From Trueperaceae bacterium (lineage in GTDB: Bacteria; Deinococcota; Deinococci; Deinococcales; Trueperaceae), in contig SLSQ01000050.1 of the NCBI GenBank assembly GCA_007130355.1, positions 1 to 37,211 of the forward strand: a DNA stretch of 37,211 nucleotides. The letters are read 5' to 3'. Position 1 is the first letter of the stretch. The number at the start of each line of letters is the position of its first letter. Below, piece by piece: positions 24,461 to 32,698 of the stretch. The position numbers and the translations under genes were made by a program. The notes below the pieces were generated by a model. That model made no database searches, was not told where the DNA came from, and was given only the letters and a program-made list of their open reading frames with translations.

Positions 24461-25357
24461 CTACGCTTCGGGCCCGAGGGCGCCGAGGAACCGATCGACG
24501 GCGTCGGCGACCGCTTCGGGACGTTCGACGCAGATCTGGTGGCCGGCCCCGGCGATCTCCTCGTAGCGCGCCCCGGGGATCGCGGCCGCGAACGCCCGCA
24601 CCTCGTGCGGCGGGGTCGAGCGGTCGGCGTCGCCGCACAGCACCAGGGTCGGGGCCGTGACCTCCCGGAGCCGGGAACGTAGGTCCTCGTCGCGCAGCGC
24701 GCGGCAGCAGGCGGCGTACCCCACGGCCGGCGTACGTGCGAGCAGGGTCCGGATCCCGTGCGCGGTGGCCGGTTCGCGCGAGGCGAACTCCGGGTGGAAC
24801 CAGCGCGCGAAGATCTCCGGCGCCGCCGCCTCCATCCCGTCCCGCAGCGTCGTCTCGATCCGGTGGTTCCAGTCCGCTTCGGTGCCGAGCTTCGCGCCGC
24901 TGTCCATCGCCACGAGCGCCGCGATCCGCTCGGGCGCGTCGAGCGCGAGCCGGAGGCCGATCTGGCCTCCGAGCGAGAGTCCGGCGATCGTCGCACGGCG
25001 GACGCCTTCGACGTCGAGCGTCGCGAGGACCACCGACGCGAGGTCGGCGATCGTGGTCGGTTCGCGGGGAGCGTCGCTCAGTCCGTGCCCGGGCAGGTCG
25101 AGGAGGATCGTGGCGCGTCCCGGGAGCCGCGCTGCGACGGCGTCCCAGATCCGGTGGTCGGTGCCGAGGGAGTGGAGGAACACGACCGGCTCGAACGGCC
25201 CCGGCTCGCTCGGTCCCGACCGGCTCAGGTGCACGACGGCGTCGCCGGCCCGAACGAAGCGGCGGACGGCGCCGACCGCTTCGGCCCGGTGTCCACGGAC
25301 CTCTCCGGCGTACCGGTCGTGCGGCGGGTCGGAACGGTCGTACGTCGGCGGGCTCAT
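24461..25357 (-). CDS. Alpha/beta hydrolase, 3-oxoadipate enol-lactonase-like
   Basis: 298 codons. It resembles PcaD-type hydrolases: VVFLHSLGTDHRIWDAVAA (oxyanion segment), LLDLPGHGLSD, nucleophile elbow GLSLGG, acid site in CGDADRSTPP, and the His in GAGHQICVERPEAV. The full Ser-Asp-His triad is therefore present, unlike its convergent neighbour. PcaD opens the 3-oxoadipate enol-lactone in protocatechuate catabolism, but no other pca gene is here, so lactonase activity is only suggested and many esterases look similar. ATG 25357 was chosen because TACCCT lies exactly 6 bases upstream; the frame extends back to 26356 but overlaps other genes. Confidence 0.87.
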   Translation of the reverse strand: MSPPTYDRSDPPHDRYAGEVRGHRAEAVGAVRRFVRAGDAVVHLSRSGPSEPGPFEPVVFLHSLGTDHRIWDAVAARLPGRATILLDLPGHGLSDAPREPTTIADLASVVLATLDVEGVRRATIAGLSLGGQIGLRLALDAPERIAALVAMDSGAKLGTEADWNHRIETTLRDGMEAAAPEIFARWFHPEFASREPATAHGIRTLLARTPAVGYAACCRALRDEDLRSRLREVTAPTLVLCGDADRSTPPHEVRAFAAAIPGARYEEIAGAGHQICVERPEAVADAVDRFLGALGPEA

Positions 25358-25363
25358 GGGCCG

Positions 25364-25369
25364 AGGGTA
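25364..25369 (-). promoter_or_regulatory. Leaderless -10 box (TACCCT) of the enol-lactonase-like gene
   Basis: TACCCT on the minus strand with 6 bases (CGGCCC) to the ATG at 25357. Confidence 0.6.
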
Positions 25370-25442
25370 GCGCGCGACGCGGCGGTCCGGTGCGGCCCCG
25401 GCTCGTAGCGGCATCGACCTCACGCCCACCCTCGGCGCGAAC

Positions 25443-25507
25443 CGGCCCACGACCCGTTCCTGCCCACCGCTGCGCGGATCCCGCCCCAGCGGGCCACGAC
25501 CGGTTCC
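25443..25507. repeat. Imperfect 18-bp direct repeat in a divergent intergenic region
   Basis: An 18-bp element beginning CGGCCCACGACC (25443-25460) recurs as CGGGCCACGACC (25490-25507) with 16 of 18 matches and a 47-base period. It lies between two divergent leaderless promoters. It could be a regulator site or chance similarity in GC-rich DNA. Nothing else is seen in this roughly 180-base gap. Confidence 0.35.
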
Positions 25508-25540
25508 CCAACGCGCACCGACGTGCGCCCTCGGGACCCG

Positions 25541-25546
25541 TACGCT
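25541..25546 (+). promoter_or_regulatory. Leaderless -10 box (TACGCT) of the DUF3006 gene (long form)
   Basis: TACGCT with exactly 6 bases (CGACCC) to the ATG at 25553. This supports the long form of the downstream ORF. A second TANNNT, TACCGT (25750-25755), could drive a shorter form. Confidence 0.5.
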
Positions 25547-25552
25547 CGACCC

Positions 25553-26134
25553 ATGGCGTCGTCGTCCTCGCCTCGTGCACGCGCCCGTCGTCGCGGGTTC
25601 CCCTACCGCGTCGCGAGCGGGGCCGTGGCGTTCCTCGCCGTCGCCGCCACGGCGTGCGTGCCGGCACACGATGCGTTCGACCGTCCGAGCCCGACCGTCC
25701 CGCACCACGACCGCGTCCGCAGCGGCGCCGATCGCCCCGCCGGACCTGCTACCGTCGACGGGTCCCGGAGGCACGCTCCGCCGCACCGACGGTCCGCACA
25801 TGGAAGGACGGTGACGCACCCGATGCCGCACGAACCGAACGCCGCCCCGAACGGCGGCGACCTCCTCGAGTCCTACGTGATCGATCGGATCGAGGACGGG
25901 GCCTGGGCGGTGCTCGAGGATCCGCACGGCCGTACGATCGACCTGCCGCGCGCCTGGCTCCCGACGGACGCCGAGGAGGGCACGACCGTCCGCATCGAGG
26001 TGGTCCACGAGGCCGACGGCTCCTCCACGCACCGCTGGACGATCGACGTCGCCGCCGGGCGGGAGCGGTCCGAACGGATCCGGTCGCTCCGGGACGCGCT
26101 GAAGCGGGCACCGTCCGGCGACCTCGACCTTTGA
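25553..26134 (+). CDS. DUF3006-domain protein, with possible lipoprotein-like N-terminus
   Basis: 193 codons in the long form. The last roughly 90 residues are a DUF3006 domain (YVIDRIEDGAWAVLEDP; IDLPRAWLP; EGTTVRIEV), a small domain usually encoded next to ComEC-type hydrolases, as here. The N-terminus has a basic stretch, a hydrophobic segment (VASGAVAFLAVAATAC) and a Cys near residue 35, resembling an export or lipoprotein signal with a weak lipobox (ATAC). Codons between about 25740 and 25810 lose third-position GC, so part of the frame may be non-coding. The DUF3006 protein could then start at GTG 25811 or ATG 25823 behind GGAAGGA. The stop overlaps the next gene (TTGA). Domain sure, start unsure. 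Confidence 0.65.
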   Translation: MASSSSPRARARRRGFPYRVASGAVAFLAVAATACVPAHDAFDRPSPTVPHHDRVRSGADRPAGPATVDGSRRHAPPHRRSAHGRTVTHPMPHEPNAAPNGGDLLESYVIDRIEDGAWAVLEDPHGRTIDLPRAWLPTDAEEGTTVRIEVVHEADGSSTHRWTIDVAAGRERSERIRSLRDALKRAPSGDLDL

Positions 26135-27261
26135 CCGGACCGAGCGCCGTGCGACCGAACGGTGCGGCCGCCCCGCGACGCGACGCCGTGCTCCGGCTCC
26201 TGGCGGCGATCGTGGGCCTGGCCGCGGCGACGCTCGTCGCGGCGCTCGAACTGATCGTCCTCGATGTCGGTCAGGGTACCGCGGTGCTGGTACGCGCTCC
26301 GGACGGACGAACGGCCCTGATCGACGCCGGACCGGCGAGCGCGGACGTCGCCGCACGGCTGCGCGGTCTCGGCGTCGATCGTCTCGACCTGGTGGTCGCG
26401 AGCCACGCGCACGCCGACCACATCGGCGGCATGCCCGACGTGCTCCGCACCTTCCGCCCGACCTGGCTGCTCGACAACGACCTGCCGCACGACACGCGCA
26501 CGTACGAGCGTACGCTCGAGGCCGCGCTCGAGGCGGACGTCGGCCTGCTCGCGCCGGAGCGCCGTACGATCACGCTCGGCGACGTCGAGCTGCACGTCCT
26601 CCCGCCGCCGGGCGTCGCTGCCTGGGGCCAGAACGACAACAGCGTGGGCGTGCGCGTCGAGTACGGCGCGTTCTCGGCCGTCCTCCCCGGCGATGCGGAG
26701 CCGGACCAGTGGGCGTGGTGGCTCGACCGCCACGGCGACCTGCTCGGGTCGGTCTCGGTGCACCTCGCCGCGCACCACGGCAGCCGAAACGGCGACACCG
26801 CCGAGGCGCTCGCGCGCCTGACGCCGGAGCTGGTCGTCGTTTCGGCCGGGCGCGAGAACCGCTACGGCCATCCTCACCCCGAGGCGCTCGCGCGCTACGA
26901 CCGCTTCGCCGGCTCGGTGCTGCGCACCGACCGGCACGGGACGGTCACGATCCAGGCGGAGCGGGACGGGAGCTTCGAGGTGACGGTCGAACGAACGCCG
27001 CCGGCGCCCGACCCCTCCCCCGAACCGGCCGCGCCCGCCGACGCCGAACCGGCGCCGGATCGCTGCGTCGATCTGAACCGGGCGCCGCCGGAACGCCTCA
27101 CGGAGATCGTGCACGTCGGTACGGACCGCGCCCATGCGATCGTTGCCGCCCGCGAGCGCGCGCCGTTCGCCGCGGTCGACGACCTGACGAGGGTCTCGGG
27201 GATCGCGGCCGGCCGGCTGGCCGACATCCGCGACGAGGGCCTCGCCTGCGTGCGCCCCTGA
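26131..27261 (+). CDS. ComEC-type metallo-beta-lactamase fused to a ComEA-type helix-hairpin-helix domain
   Basis: 376 codons from TTG 26131 (overlapping the DUF3006 stop); GTG 26149 is an equally possible start. A hydrophobic signal or anchor (about 22-42) is followed by a ComEC/Rec2-like hydrolase: LDVGQGTAVLV, DAGP, SHAHADHIGG (H92, H94, D96, H97), LPGDAE and AAHHGSRNG. A Pro/Ala/Glu linker (about 290-311) leads to a C-terminal HhH domain (312-376) starting CVDLNRAPPERLTEI and ending GIAAGRLADIRDEGL, like the DNA-binding domain of ComEA. The multi-membrane channel part of ComEC is absent. Likely an exported nuclease or DNA-binding protein in DNA uptake or scavenging; this is inference from domains. 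Confidence 0.88.
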   Translation: MTGPSAVRPNGAAAPRRDAVLRLLAAIVGLAAATLVAALELIVLDVGQGTAVLVRAPDGRTALIDAGPASADVAARLRGLGVDRLDLVVASHAHADHIGGMPDVLRTFRPTWLLDNDLPHDTRTYERTLEAALEADVGLLAPERRTITLGDVELHVLPPPGVAAWGQNDNSVGVRVEYGAFSAVLPGDAEPDQWAWWLDRHGDLLGSVSVHLAAHHGSRNGDTAEALARLTPELVVVSAGRENRYGHPHPEALARYDRFAGSVLRTDRHGTVTIQAERDGSFEVTVERTPPAPDPSPEPAAPADAEPAPDRCVDLNRAPPERLTEIVHVGTDRAHAIVAARERAPFAAVDDLTRVSGIAAGRLADIRDEGLACVRP

Positions 27262-27335
27262 ACCCGGGCACGGTCCGCGCCCCCGACCGCGCCGCCTCCC
27301 CCCGCTTCCCACCGACCGAGACCGAGGAGCGCACG

Positions 27336-28559
27336 ATGCACGAACCCCGCAGGTACGAGCTGTACGGACAGGCGTTCCAGGCGGACGCCCACGCGACCTA
27401 CGCCGCCATGCGCGAACGCGACCCGGTGCTGCGGCAGCCCGGGATCGACGGGCGCACGCCGATCTGGTTCCTGACCCGCTACGAGGACGTGGAGCGGATG
27501 CTCACGGACGAGGAGGCGTTCAGCCGCGATCCGAACCGGGCCGGCGTGTCGCTGCCCCTGTCGCCGGTCGAGGAGCTGCTCACCGACCACATGCTCAACG
27601 CGAGCGGCGACCGGCACCGCCGCTTGCGGACGCTGGTGCAGCAGGCGTTCACGCCGAAGCGCGTGCGCGAGATGCGCCCGTTCGTGCAGGACCTGGCCGA
27701 CCGGCTCCTCGCCGCGCAGGCACCGAACGGCCGCATGGACCTGATCGCCGACTACGCCTTCCCCCTTCCGATCGCGGTGATCCTCGAGCTCCTCGGGGTT
27801 CCGAACGCGGATCGCGACCGCTTCCGGACGTGGTCGGATTCGATCGTCACTCCGGCCCTGACCGAGGCGGAGCAGGCGGACGCCCGCACGAAGTTCGAGG
27901 CGTTCGTCGCGTACCTGGGCGACCTCTTCGCCCGTCGCCGCCATGAACCCGGGAACGACCTGATCTCGGCGCTACTGACCGCCGAGTCGGAGGGGGACCG
28001 TCTCTCCACCCCCGAGCTGTACGGCACGGTGGTGCTGCTGATCGTGGCCGGCCACGAGACGACCGTGAACCTGATCGCCAACGGGCTCCTGGCGCTGCAC
28101 CGCGAACCTGCGGCGCGCACGGCGTTCGAGTCGGCCGCCGCCCGTGAGGATCGCGACGAGGTCGCCGCCTTCGTCGAGGAGTCGATCCGCTACGACGGTC
28201 CGGTGTCGCGCGCGCTCAACCGCTGGGCGGTCCGGGACGTGACGGTCGGGGGCCGGACGATCCGGCGCGGCGAGATCGTGATCGGAGTGCTGGCCGCGGC
28301 GAACCGGGATCCGGAGCGCTTCGACGCGCCGGACGCCCTCGTGCCCGGCCGTCCGGAGGCGAGGGCCCACCTCGGGTTCGGCAAGGGGATCCACTACTGC
28401 CTGGGCGCACCCTTGGCGCGGCTGGAGGGCGAGATCGCGCTCGCGAGCTTCGTCCGGGCGCTGCCGGGCTGGCGGCTCGACCTGCCCGCCGACGGCGTGC
28501 CGCGCTACCGGCCGCAGCCTGGGTTCCGTTCGATCGCCGAACTCGACGTGCGTTGGTGA
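27336..28559 (+). CDS. Cytochrome P450
   Basis: 407 codons, the usual size for a soluble bacterial class I P450. I-helix AGHETT (238-243), K-helix E282-S-I-R285, and heme-ligand loop FGKGIHYCLGAPLAR with C355. Other typical segments are SGDRHRRLRTLVQQAFTPKRV in the C-helix and AAANRDPERFDAPD before the heme. It monooxygenates an organic substrate using electrons from a ferredoxin partner, neither of which is encoded here. ATG 27336 follows GACCGAGGAG. Its TGA overlaps the GTG of the FAD oxidoreductase (GTGA), so both are probably in one pathway. Closest to CYP107-like bacterial P450s by general look only. Confidence 0.95.
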   Translation: MHEPRRYELYGQAFQADAHATYAAMRERDPVLRQPGIDGRTPIWFLTRYEDVERMLTDEEAFSRDPNRAGVSLPLSPVEELLTDHMLNASGDRHRRLRTLVQQAFTPKRVREMRPFVQDLADRLLAAQAPNGRMDLIADYAFPLPIAVILELLGVPNADRDRFRTWSDSIVTPALTEAEQADARTKFEAFVAYLGDLFARRRHEPGNDLISALLTAESEGDRLSTPELYGTVVLLIVAGHETTVNLIANGLLALHREPAARTAFESAAAREDRDEVAAFVEESIRYDGPVSRALNRWAVRDVTVGGRTIRRGEIVIGVLAAANRDPERFDAPDALVPGRPEARAHLGFGKGIHYCLGAPLARLEGEIALASFVRALPGWRLDLPADGVPRYRPQPGFRSIAELDVRW

Positions 28560-29722
28560 CGTCGGACGGTTCGGCCGCGTCGGCCGGCCCGAACGTGCCG
28601 GTCTGGGATCCGGACGGCGCGCTGGCCCTGCCGCGCCTGCGAGGCGACCTCGCCGCCGACGTCTGCGTGATCGGCCTGGGCGGGGCGGGCCTGACGGCCG
28701 TGCTGCGCCTGCGCGAACGAGGCCTCCGGGTCGTCGGACTCGACGCAGGACCGGTCGCGGGCGGCGCGGCCGGTCGGAACGGAGGGCTGCTCCTCGCCGG
28801 CACCGCCGCGCCCTACCACCGGGCCGTCCGGGCGCTCGGGCGCGAACGGGCCCGTGCGCTGTACCGACGCACCGCGCGCGAGATCGGCGCGGTCCTCGAG
28901 GCCGCCCCGGGGACCGGATCGCGCCCCGGCTCGCTACGGATCGCGGCCAGCGCCGAAGAGCTCGCCGACGGCGTGGCGCAACGGCGCGCCATGCGGGCGG
29001 ACCGCCTTCCGGTCGAACCGTACGAGGGCCCGGAGGGTCGCGGCCTGCTCTTCCCCGAGGACGGAGCGGTCGACCCGCTACGGCGCTGTCGCGCCCTGGC
29101 ACGCGCGGCCGTCCGCGAGGGAGCCGACCTGAACGACCGGTCGCCCGTCACCTCCGTCGACGCTCCGGACGACCGGAGCGCGCGGGTGGTCCGTACGCCG
29201 CACGGACGGGTCCGCTGCCGCCAGGCGATCGTGGCGATCGACGGCGGGCTGGCACGGCTGCTGCCCGAGCTGGCCGGCACGGTGCGGACGGTACGGCTCC
29301 AGATGCTGGCGACCGCGCCGACCGATCGGCCGGCGCTGCCGCGACCGGTCTACTACCGCTACGGTTTCGAGTACTGGCGCCGTACGCCGGACGGGCGCAT
29401 CGCGCTCGGCGGCTTCCGCGACGTGGGGGGCGCGGGCGAGTCGACGGACGACCCGACCCCGGGCGACGTGGTGCAGGAGCGGCTGACCCGGTTCCTGCGC
29501 GAGCACCTGCGGGTGGAGGCCCCGGTCACGCACCGGTGGGCGGCGTCGGTCGGCTTCGGTCCGGGCACGCTGCCGTTCGTGGGCGAGGTGCGTCCGCGCG
29601 TGTGGGCGACGGGCGGGTACGACGGGACCGGCAACCTGATCGGCGCGGTCGCCGGTCGGGCGTTGGCCGACCGCCTGGCGGGCGACGACCCGGTCGAACT
29701 CCGCTGGCTCGGCGCGCGCTGA
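28556..29722 (+). CDS. FAD-dependent oxidoreductase (DAO / amine-oxidase-like)
   Basis: 388 codons, GTG start overlapping the P450 stop. It has an N-terminal dinucleotide fold with VCVIGLGGAGL (G40, G42, G45), then GLDAGPVAGGAAGRNGGLLLAG, a flavin-contact loop of the DAO family. The C-terminus has GTLPFVGEVRP followed by WATGGYDGTGNLIGAVAGR, the second FAD-binding motif. Overall it resembles PuuB/DadA-type amine and amino-acid oxidases. No signal peptide is seen. It probably oxidises a secondary amine or amino acid with O2 or a quinone as acceptor; coupling to the P450 suggests a small catabolic or biosynthetic pair, unproven. Confidence 0.88.
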   Translation: MTSDGSAASAGPNVPVWDPDGALALPRLRGDLAADVCVIGLGGAGLTAVLRLRERGLRVVGLDAGPVAGGAAGRNGGLLLAGTAAPYHRAVRALGRERARALYRRTAREIGAVLEAAPGTGSRPGSLRIAASAEELADGVAQRRAMRADRLPVEPYEGPEGRGLLFPEDGAVDPLRRCRALARAAVREGADLNDRSPVTSVDAPDDRSARVVRTPHGRVRCRQAIVAIDGGLARLLPELAGTVRTVRLQMLATAPTDRPALPRPVYYRYGFEYWRRTPDGRIALGGFRDVGGAGESTDDPTPGDVVQERLTRFLREHLRVEAPVTHRWAASVGFGPGTLPFVGEVRPRVWATGGYDGTGNLIGAVAGRALADRLAGDDPVELRWLGAR

Positions 29723-29797
29723 CCGGACTGCGGCCGTTCAGCGCGGCTCCGGGCCGGGCGTCCGGAACAGCACCTCCCGAGCGAAGCGATCGGTCCA

Positions 29798-29816
29798 CGC
29801 CGGCCCGAAGCCGGCG
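29798..29816 (+). terminator. Short hairpin downstream of the FAD oxidoreductase
   Basis: CGCCGGC (29798-29804), loop CCGAA, GCCGGCG (29810-29816), in the 247-base gap before the DUF302 gene. A minus-strand 28-codon frame crosses it (29824-29738), but it has no ribosome-binding site. Confidence 0.4.
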
Positions 29817-29922
29817 CGCAGCATGCCCGCCGCAGCGCGGGGCGGACCGTCCCCTCCGCTTCGAACCCCGTGCTGGACGCGGTCCGGCGCCGCCGGTCTC
29901 CGTCCACAGGCATACCCCCCAC

Positions 29923-29952
29923 TTCCCAACAGATATCCCCATGGGGTATCGT
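29923..29952 (+). promoter_or_regulatory. DUF302 promoter with CCCCATGGGG operator-like dyad
   Basis: Core palindrome CCCCATGGGG (29937-29946), flanked by GATAT on the left and TATC on the right, so nearly GATA-CCCC..GGGG-TATC. It overlaps the -10 hexamer TATCGT (29947-29952); a weak -35 TTCCCA lies at 29923-29928 with an 18-base spacer. A related half-site ATACCCCCC stands just upstream (29912-29920). Such ATACCC/GGGTAT dyads resemble CsoR/CstR-family operators, which respond to copper or sulfur species. The match is by eye. Confidence 0.5.
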
Positions 29953-29969
29953 GACGACCGGAGGTGACC

Positions 29970-30368
29970 ATGAACGAACGTCCACTGACCGCGCACGTTC
30001 CGGCTCCGGTCGACGCCACGCAGGAGCGCCTCGCGGCGGCGCTCCAGGAACGCGGCTTCGGCGTCCTGACCGAGATCGACGTCCAAGGGATCCTGAAGGC
30101 GAAGCTCGGGGCCGACCACGAGGCCCACCGCATCCTCGGCGTGTGCTCGCCCGGGATCGGCAAGGCGGTCCTCGACCACGACCGCGCCCTCGCCACCCTC
30201 CTGCCGTGCAGCGTCTCGCTGCGCGCGGCGGACGGCGGGACCGAGATCCGAATCCAGGACCCGGTCGATCTCTTCGAACGGATGGCGCCCGAGGCGGCGA
30301 CGGCGCTCGCCGAGGTCCTGGGCGACGCGCGGACCCGGCTCGGCGAGGCGCTGGACGCCCTGGGTTGA
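29970..30368 (+). CDS. DUF302 domain protein
   Basis: 132 codons. A typical single-domain DUF302 protein: GFGVLTEIDVQGILKAKLG (29-47), HRILGVCSPGIGKAVL (53-68), LLPCSVSLR (77-85). C59 and C80 sit where many relatives have cysteines. DUF302 proteins are cytosolic, of unproven biochemical role, and often occur with rhodanese, sulfur-oxidation or copper genes. ATG 29970 has GGAGG five bases upstream; GTG 29964 overlaps that site and was rejected. It is a single-gene unit bounded by hairpins on both sides. Confidence 0.92.
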   Translation: MNERPLTAHVPAPVDATQERLAAALQERGFGVLTEIDVQGILKAKLGADHEAHRILGVCSPGIGKAVLDHDRALATLLPCSVSLRAADGGTEIRIQDPVDLFERMAPEAATALAEVLGDARTRLGEALDALG

Positions 30369-30384
30369 CCTCGCGGCGAAGGGG

Positions 30385-30407
30385 GACCCGCGCTCCGGCC
30401 GCGGGTC
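30385..30407 (+). terminator. 8-bp hairpin after DUF302
   Basis: GACCCGCG (30385-30392), 7-base loop, CGCGGGTC (30400-30407), starting 16 bases after the stop. No T-tract. Confidence 0.5.
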
Positions 30408-30469
30408 GTAAGCGTGCGGCCGGCGGGGCGGGCGTCGGCCCGGGCGCGACCGTCCGGCGGGCCGTGCGG

Positions 30470-30475
30470 TAGCGT
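30470..30475 (+). promoter_or_regulatory. Candidate -10 box (TAGCGT) of prfC
   Basis: TAGCGT 60 bases before the prfC ATG. Start would be near 30482, giving a leader of about 55 bases with CGGAGC before the ATG. Confidence 0.4.
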
Positions 30476-30535
30476 GTGCGGCCTGTCGCATCGTGCCCGA
30501 TGCCTTCCGCGCCCTTCGCCCGACCGGAGCCCCGA

Positions 30536-32131
30536 ATGTCCGAACCCGTCCCGCTGCCGCCCGAGATCGCCCGTCGCCGGACGTTCGCGATCATCTCGCA
30601 CCCCGACGCCGGCAAGACCACGCTGACCGAGAAGCTCCTCCTCTACTCGGGGGCGGTCCGCGAGGCGGGCGCCGTCACCGGGAAGCAGGGGGCGAAGCAC
30701 GCCGCCAGCGACTGGATGTCGATGGAGCAGGAGCGCGGCATCTCGATCACGAGCGCGGCGCTCCGGATCGAGTACGACGGGCACGTCCTGAACTTGCTCG
30801 ACACGCCCGGGCACCAGGACTTCAGCGAGGACACCTACCGGACGCTGACCGCCGCCGACTCGGCGGTGATGCTGCTCGACGCGGCCCGCGGCGTGCAGGC
30901 GCAGACCGAGAAGCTGTTCGCCGTCGCGCGCCGGCGCGGCCTGCCGGTGTTCACCTTCGTGAACAAGCTCGACCGCCCGGCGCGGGATCCGATCGAGCTG
31001 CTCGACGAGCTGCAGACGGTGCTCGGCCTCGAGAGCGCGCCGGTCACCTGGCCGATCGGGGACGGGCCGGAGTTCCGCGGCGTCTACGAGGTCCCGACCC
31101 GCCGCGTCCACCTGTTCGAACGGACCGCCGGCGGCAGCCGACCCGCTCCGGTCGCCACCTCCGGGGTCGACGACCCGGCGCTGCGCGAACTGATCGGCGA
31201 CCGTCTGCACGACGTGCTGCAGGAACAGGTCGAGTTCGTCGACGGGGTCCTGCCGCCCCTCGATCCGGCGGCGGTGACGGCGGGCGAGATCACGCCGGTC
31301 TTCTTCGGCAGCGTGCTCACGAACTTCGGCGTCGAGCCGTTCCTGCGCAGGTTCCTCGAGCTCGCCCCGCCCCCCGGCGGCGTCGACCTGGTCGACGGGC
31401 GCATCGAACCGACCGATCCCGACTTCGCCGCCTTCGTCTTCAAGCTCCAGGCGAACATGGACAAGCAGCACCGCGACCGCACCGCCTACGTGCGGGTGGT
31501 GTCCGGCCGCTTCGAACGGGGCATGCACGTGCACCACGCCCGCAGTGGGCGGGAGCTGAAGCTCGCGCGGGCGCACCACCTGTTCGGCCAGGAGCGCGAG
31601 ACCGTCGAAGAGGCGCTGCCCGGCGACGTGCTCGGCCTGATCGTGCCGGGCGCCTTCCGGATCGGCGACGTGCTCTCGACCGTTCCGGGCCGACGCCTGC
31701 GCGACTTCCCCCGCTTCGCTCCGGAGTCGTTCGCCACCGTCCGCCCGGTCCAGGCCGACAAGCGCAAGGGGTTCCGCAAGGGCCTCGAGCAGCTCGCCGA
31801 CGAGGGCGTGGTGCAGGTGTTCCTGCCGGCGCAGGGGGCGCGCGACCCGATCCTGGGTGCGGTCGGACCGCTGCAGTTCGACGTCTTCCGCCACCGGATG
31901 CGGGAGGAGTACGGCGTCGAGGTCGCCCTGACCTCCGAGCCGCACGGGATCGTGCGCTGGCTCTCGAAGGAGCCCTCCCCCGCCCCGCGGTCGGCCAAGC
32001 TCGCCGTCGACGCCGACGGTCAGATCGTCGCCCTGTTCCGGAGCGCCTACGACGAACGCTGGTTCCGCGACGACCATCCGGACGTGACCGTCCGGGAGCT
32101 TCCCGAGGCGCAGGAGGTCGTGCGGCTCTGA
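30536..32131 (+). CDS. prfC: Peptide chain release factor 3
   Basis: 531 codons, against 529 in E. coli. A translational GTPase that removes RF1/RF2 from the ribosome after peptide release. G1 SHPDAGKTT (21-29), switch ERGISITSA (66-74), G3 DTPGHQDF (89-96), G4 NKLDR (143-147). Later segments are [23 protein letters not shown] and [21 protein letters not shown], typical of RF3 rather than EF-G. ATG 30536 fits the family N-terminus; an earlier in-frame ATG at 30476 would add 20 residues with no homology. Confidence 0.95.
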   Translation: MSEPVPLPPEIARRRTFAIISHPDAGKTTLTEKLLLYSGAVREAGAVTGKQGAKHAASDWMSMEQERGISITSAALRIEYDGHVLNLLDTPGHQDFSEDTYRTLTAADSAVMLLDAARGVQAQTEKLFAVARRRGLPVFTFVNKLDRPARDPIELLDELQTVLGLESAPVTWPIGDGPEFRGVYEVPTRRVHLFERTAGGSRPAPVATSGVDDPALRELIGDRLHDVLQEQVEFVDGVLPPLDPAAVTAGEITPVFFGSVLTNFGVEPFLRRFLELAPPPGGVDLVDGRIEPTDPDFAAFVFKLQANMDKQHRDRTAYVRVVSGRFERGMHVHHARSGRELKLARAHHLFGQERETVEEALPGDVLGLIVPGAFRIGDVLSTVPGRRLRDFPRFAPESFATVRPVQADKRKGFRKGLEQLADEGVVQVFLPAQGARDPILGAVGPLQFDVFRHRMREEYGVEVALTSEPHGIVRWLSKEPSPAPRSAKLAVDADGQIVALFRSAYDERWFRDDHPDVTVRELPEAQEVVRL

Positions 32132-32178
32132 ACCGCCGCGCTCCCCACGGCGATGCCCACGCAGGAACGGACCCCACG

Positions 32179-32646
32179 ATGAGCGAACCGACGACGCCCC
32201 CGCCCGAGCCGACCGTCGTGATCAGCGACCTCGACGGCACGCTCGCGCACGTCGACCACCGTCTGCACCACATCCTCGAACCGCCGGCCGACTGGGAGGC
32301 GTTCTTCCTGGCGTGCGGCGACGACCCGCCGATCGAGCGGACGATCGCGGTCCTCCGGCACCTGCACGCGGCCGGTTACGAGATCGTCATCGTGAGCGGC
32401 CGCGGCGACGTCGCCCGCGACGCGACGGTCGCCTGGCTCGAGCGGCACCGCGTGCCGTGCGATCGTCTGTTCCTGCGCGCCCGCGACGACGACCGCCCCG
32501 ACGACGCGATCAAGCGGGACCTGGTCGAAGCGCACGGCCTCACGCCGGAACGGACCCTCGTGGTGCTCGAGGACCGGGCGTTCGTGGTCCGCTTCTGGCG
32601 CGAGCGCGGCTACCACGTGTTCCAGGTGGCGGACGGCGACTTCTGA
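32179..32646 (+). CDS. HAD-family phosphatase, polynucleotide-phosphatase-like
   Basis: 155 codons. HAD motif I is ISDLDGTLA (D17, D19); motif II is IVSGR; the acidic motif lies in VVLEDRAFVVRFWRERGYHVFQVADGDF. The pattern GRGD..RD.T..WL...VP.D.LFLR..DD.RPDD..K resembles the phosphatase half of T4 polynucleotide kinase, so a nucleic-acid end or small phosphoester could be the substrate. ATG 32179 follows CAGGAACGG. It sits 47 bases after prfC and may be co-transcribed. Convergent with the SCO gene (52-base gap, no clear terminator). Confidence 0.85.
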   Translation: MSEPTTPPPEPTVVISDLDGTLAHVDHRLHHILEPPADWEAFFLACGDDPPIERTIAVLRHLHAAGYEIVIVSGRGDVARDATVAWLERHRVPCDRLFLRARDDDRPDDAIKRDLVEAHGLTPERTLVVLEDRAFVVRFWRERGYHVFQVADGDF

Positions 32647-32698
32647 ACGGCAGGTCGCGCCCCGCGAGGACCGTCGCCGCCGTCGGCGTCCCGGATCC

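Noticed and set aside
29738-29824. 28-codon minus-strand ORF ending REVLFRTPGPEPR
   Set aside because: Reads somewhat like a protein C-terminus, but there is no ribosome-binding site or promoter and a hairpin crosses it. It could be a gene remnant, but this cannot be supported.
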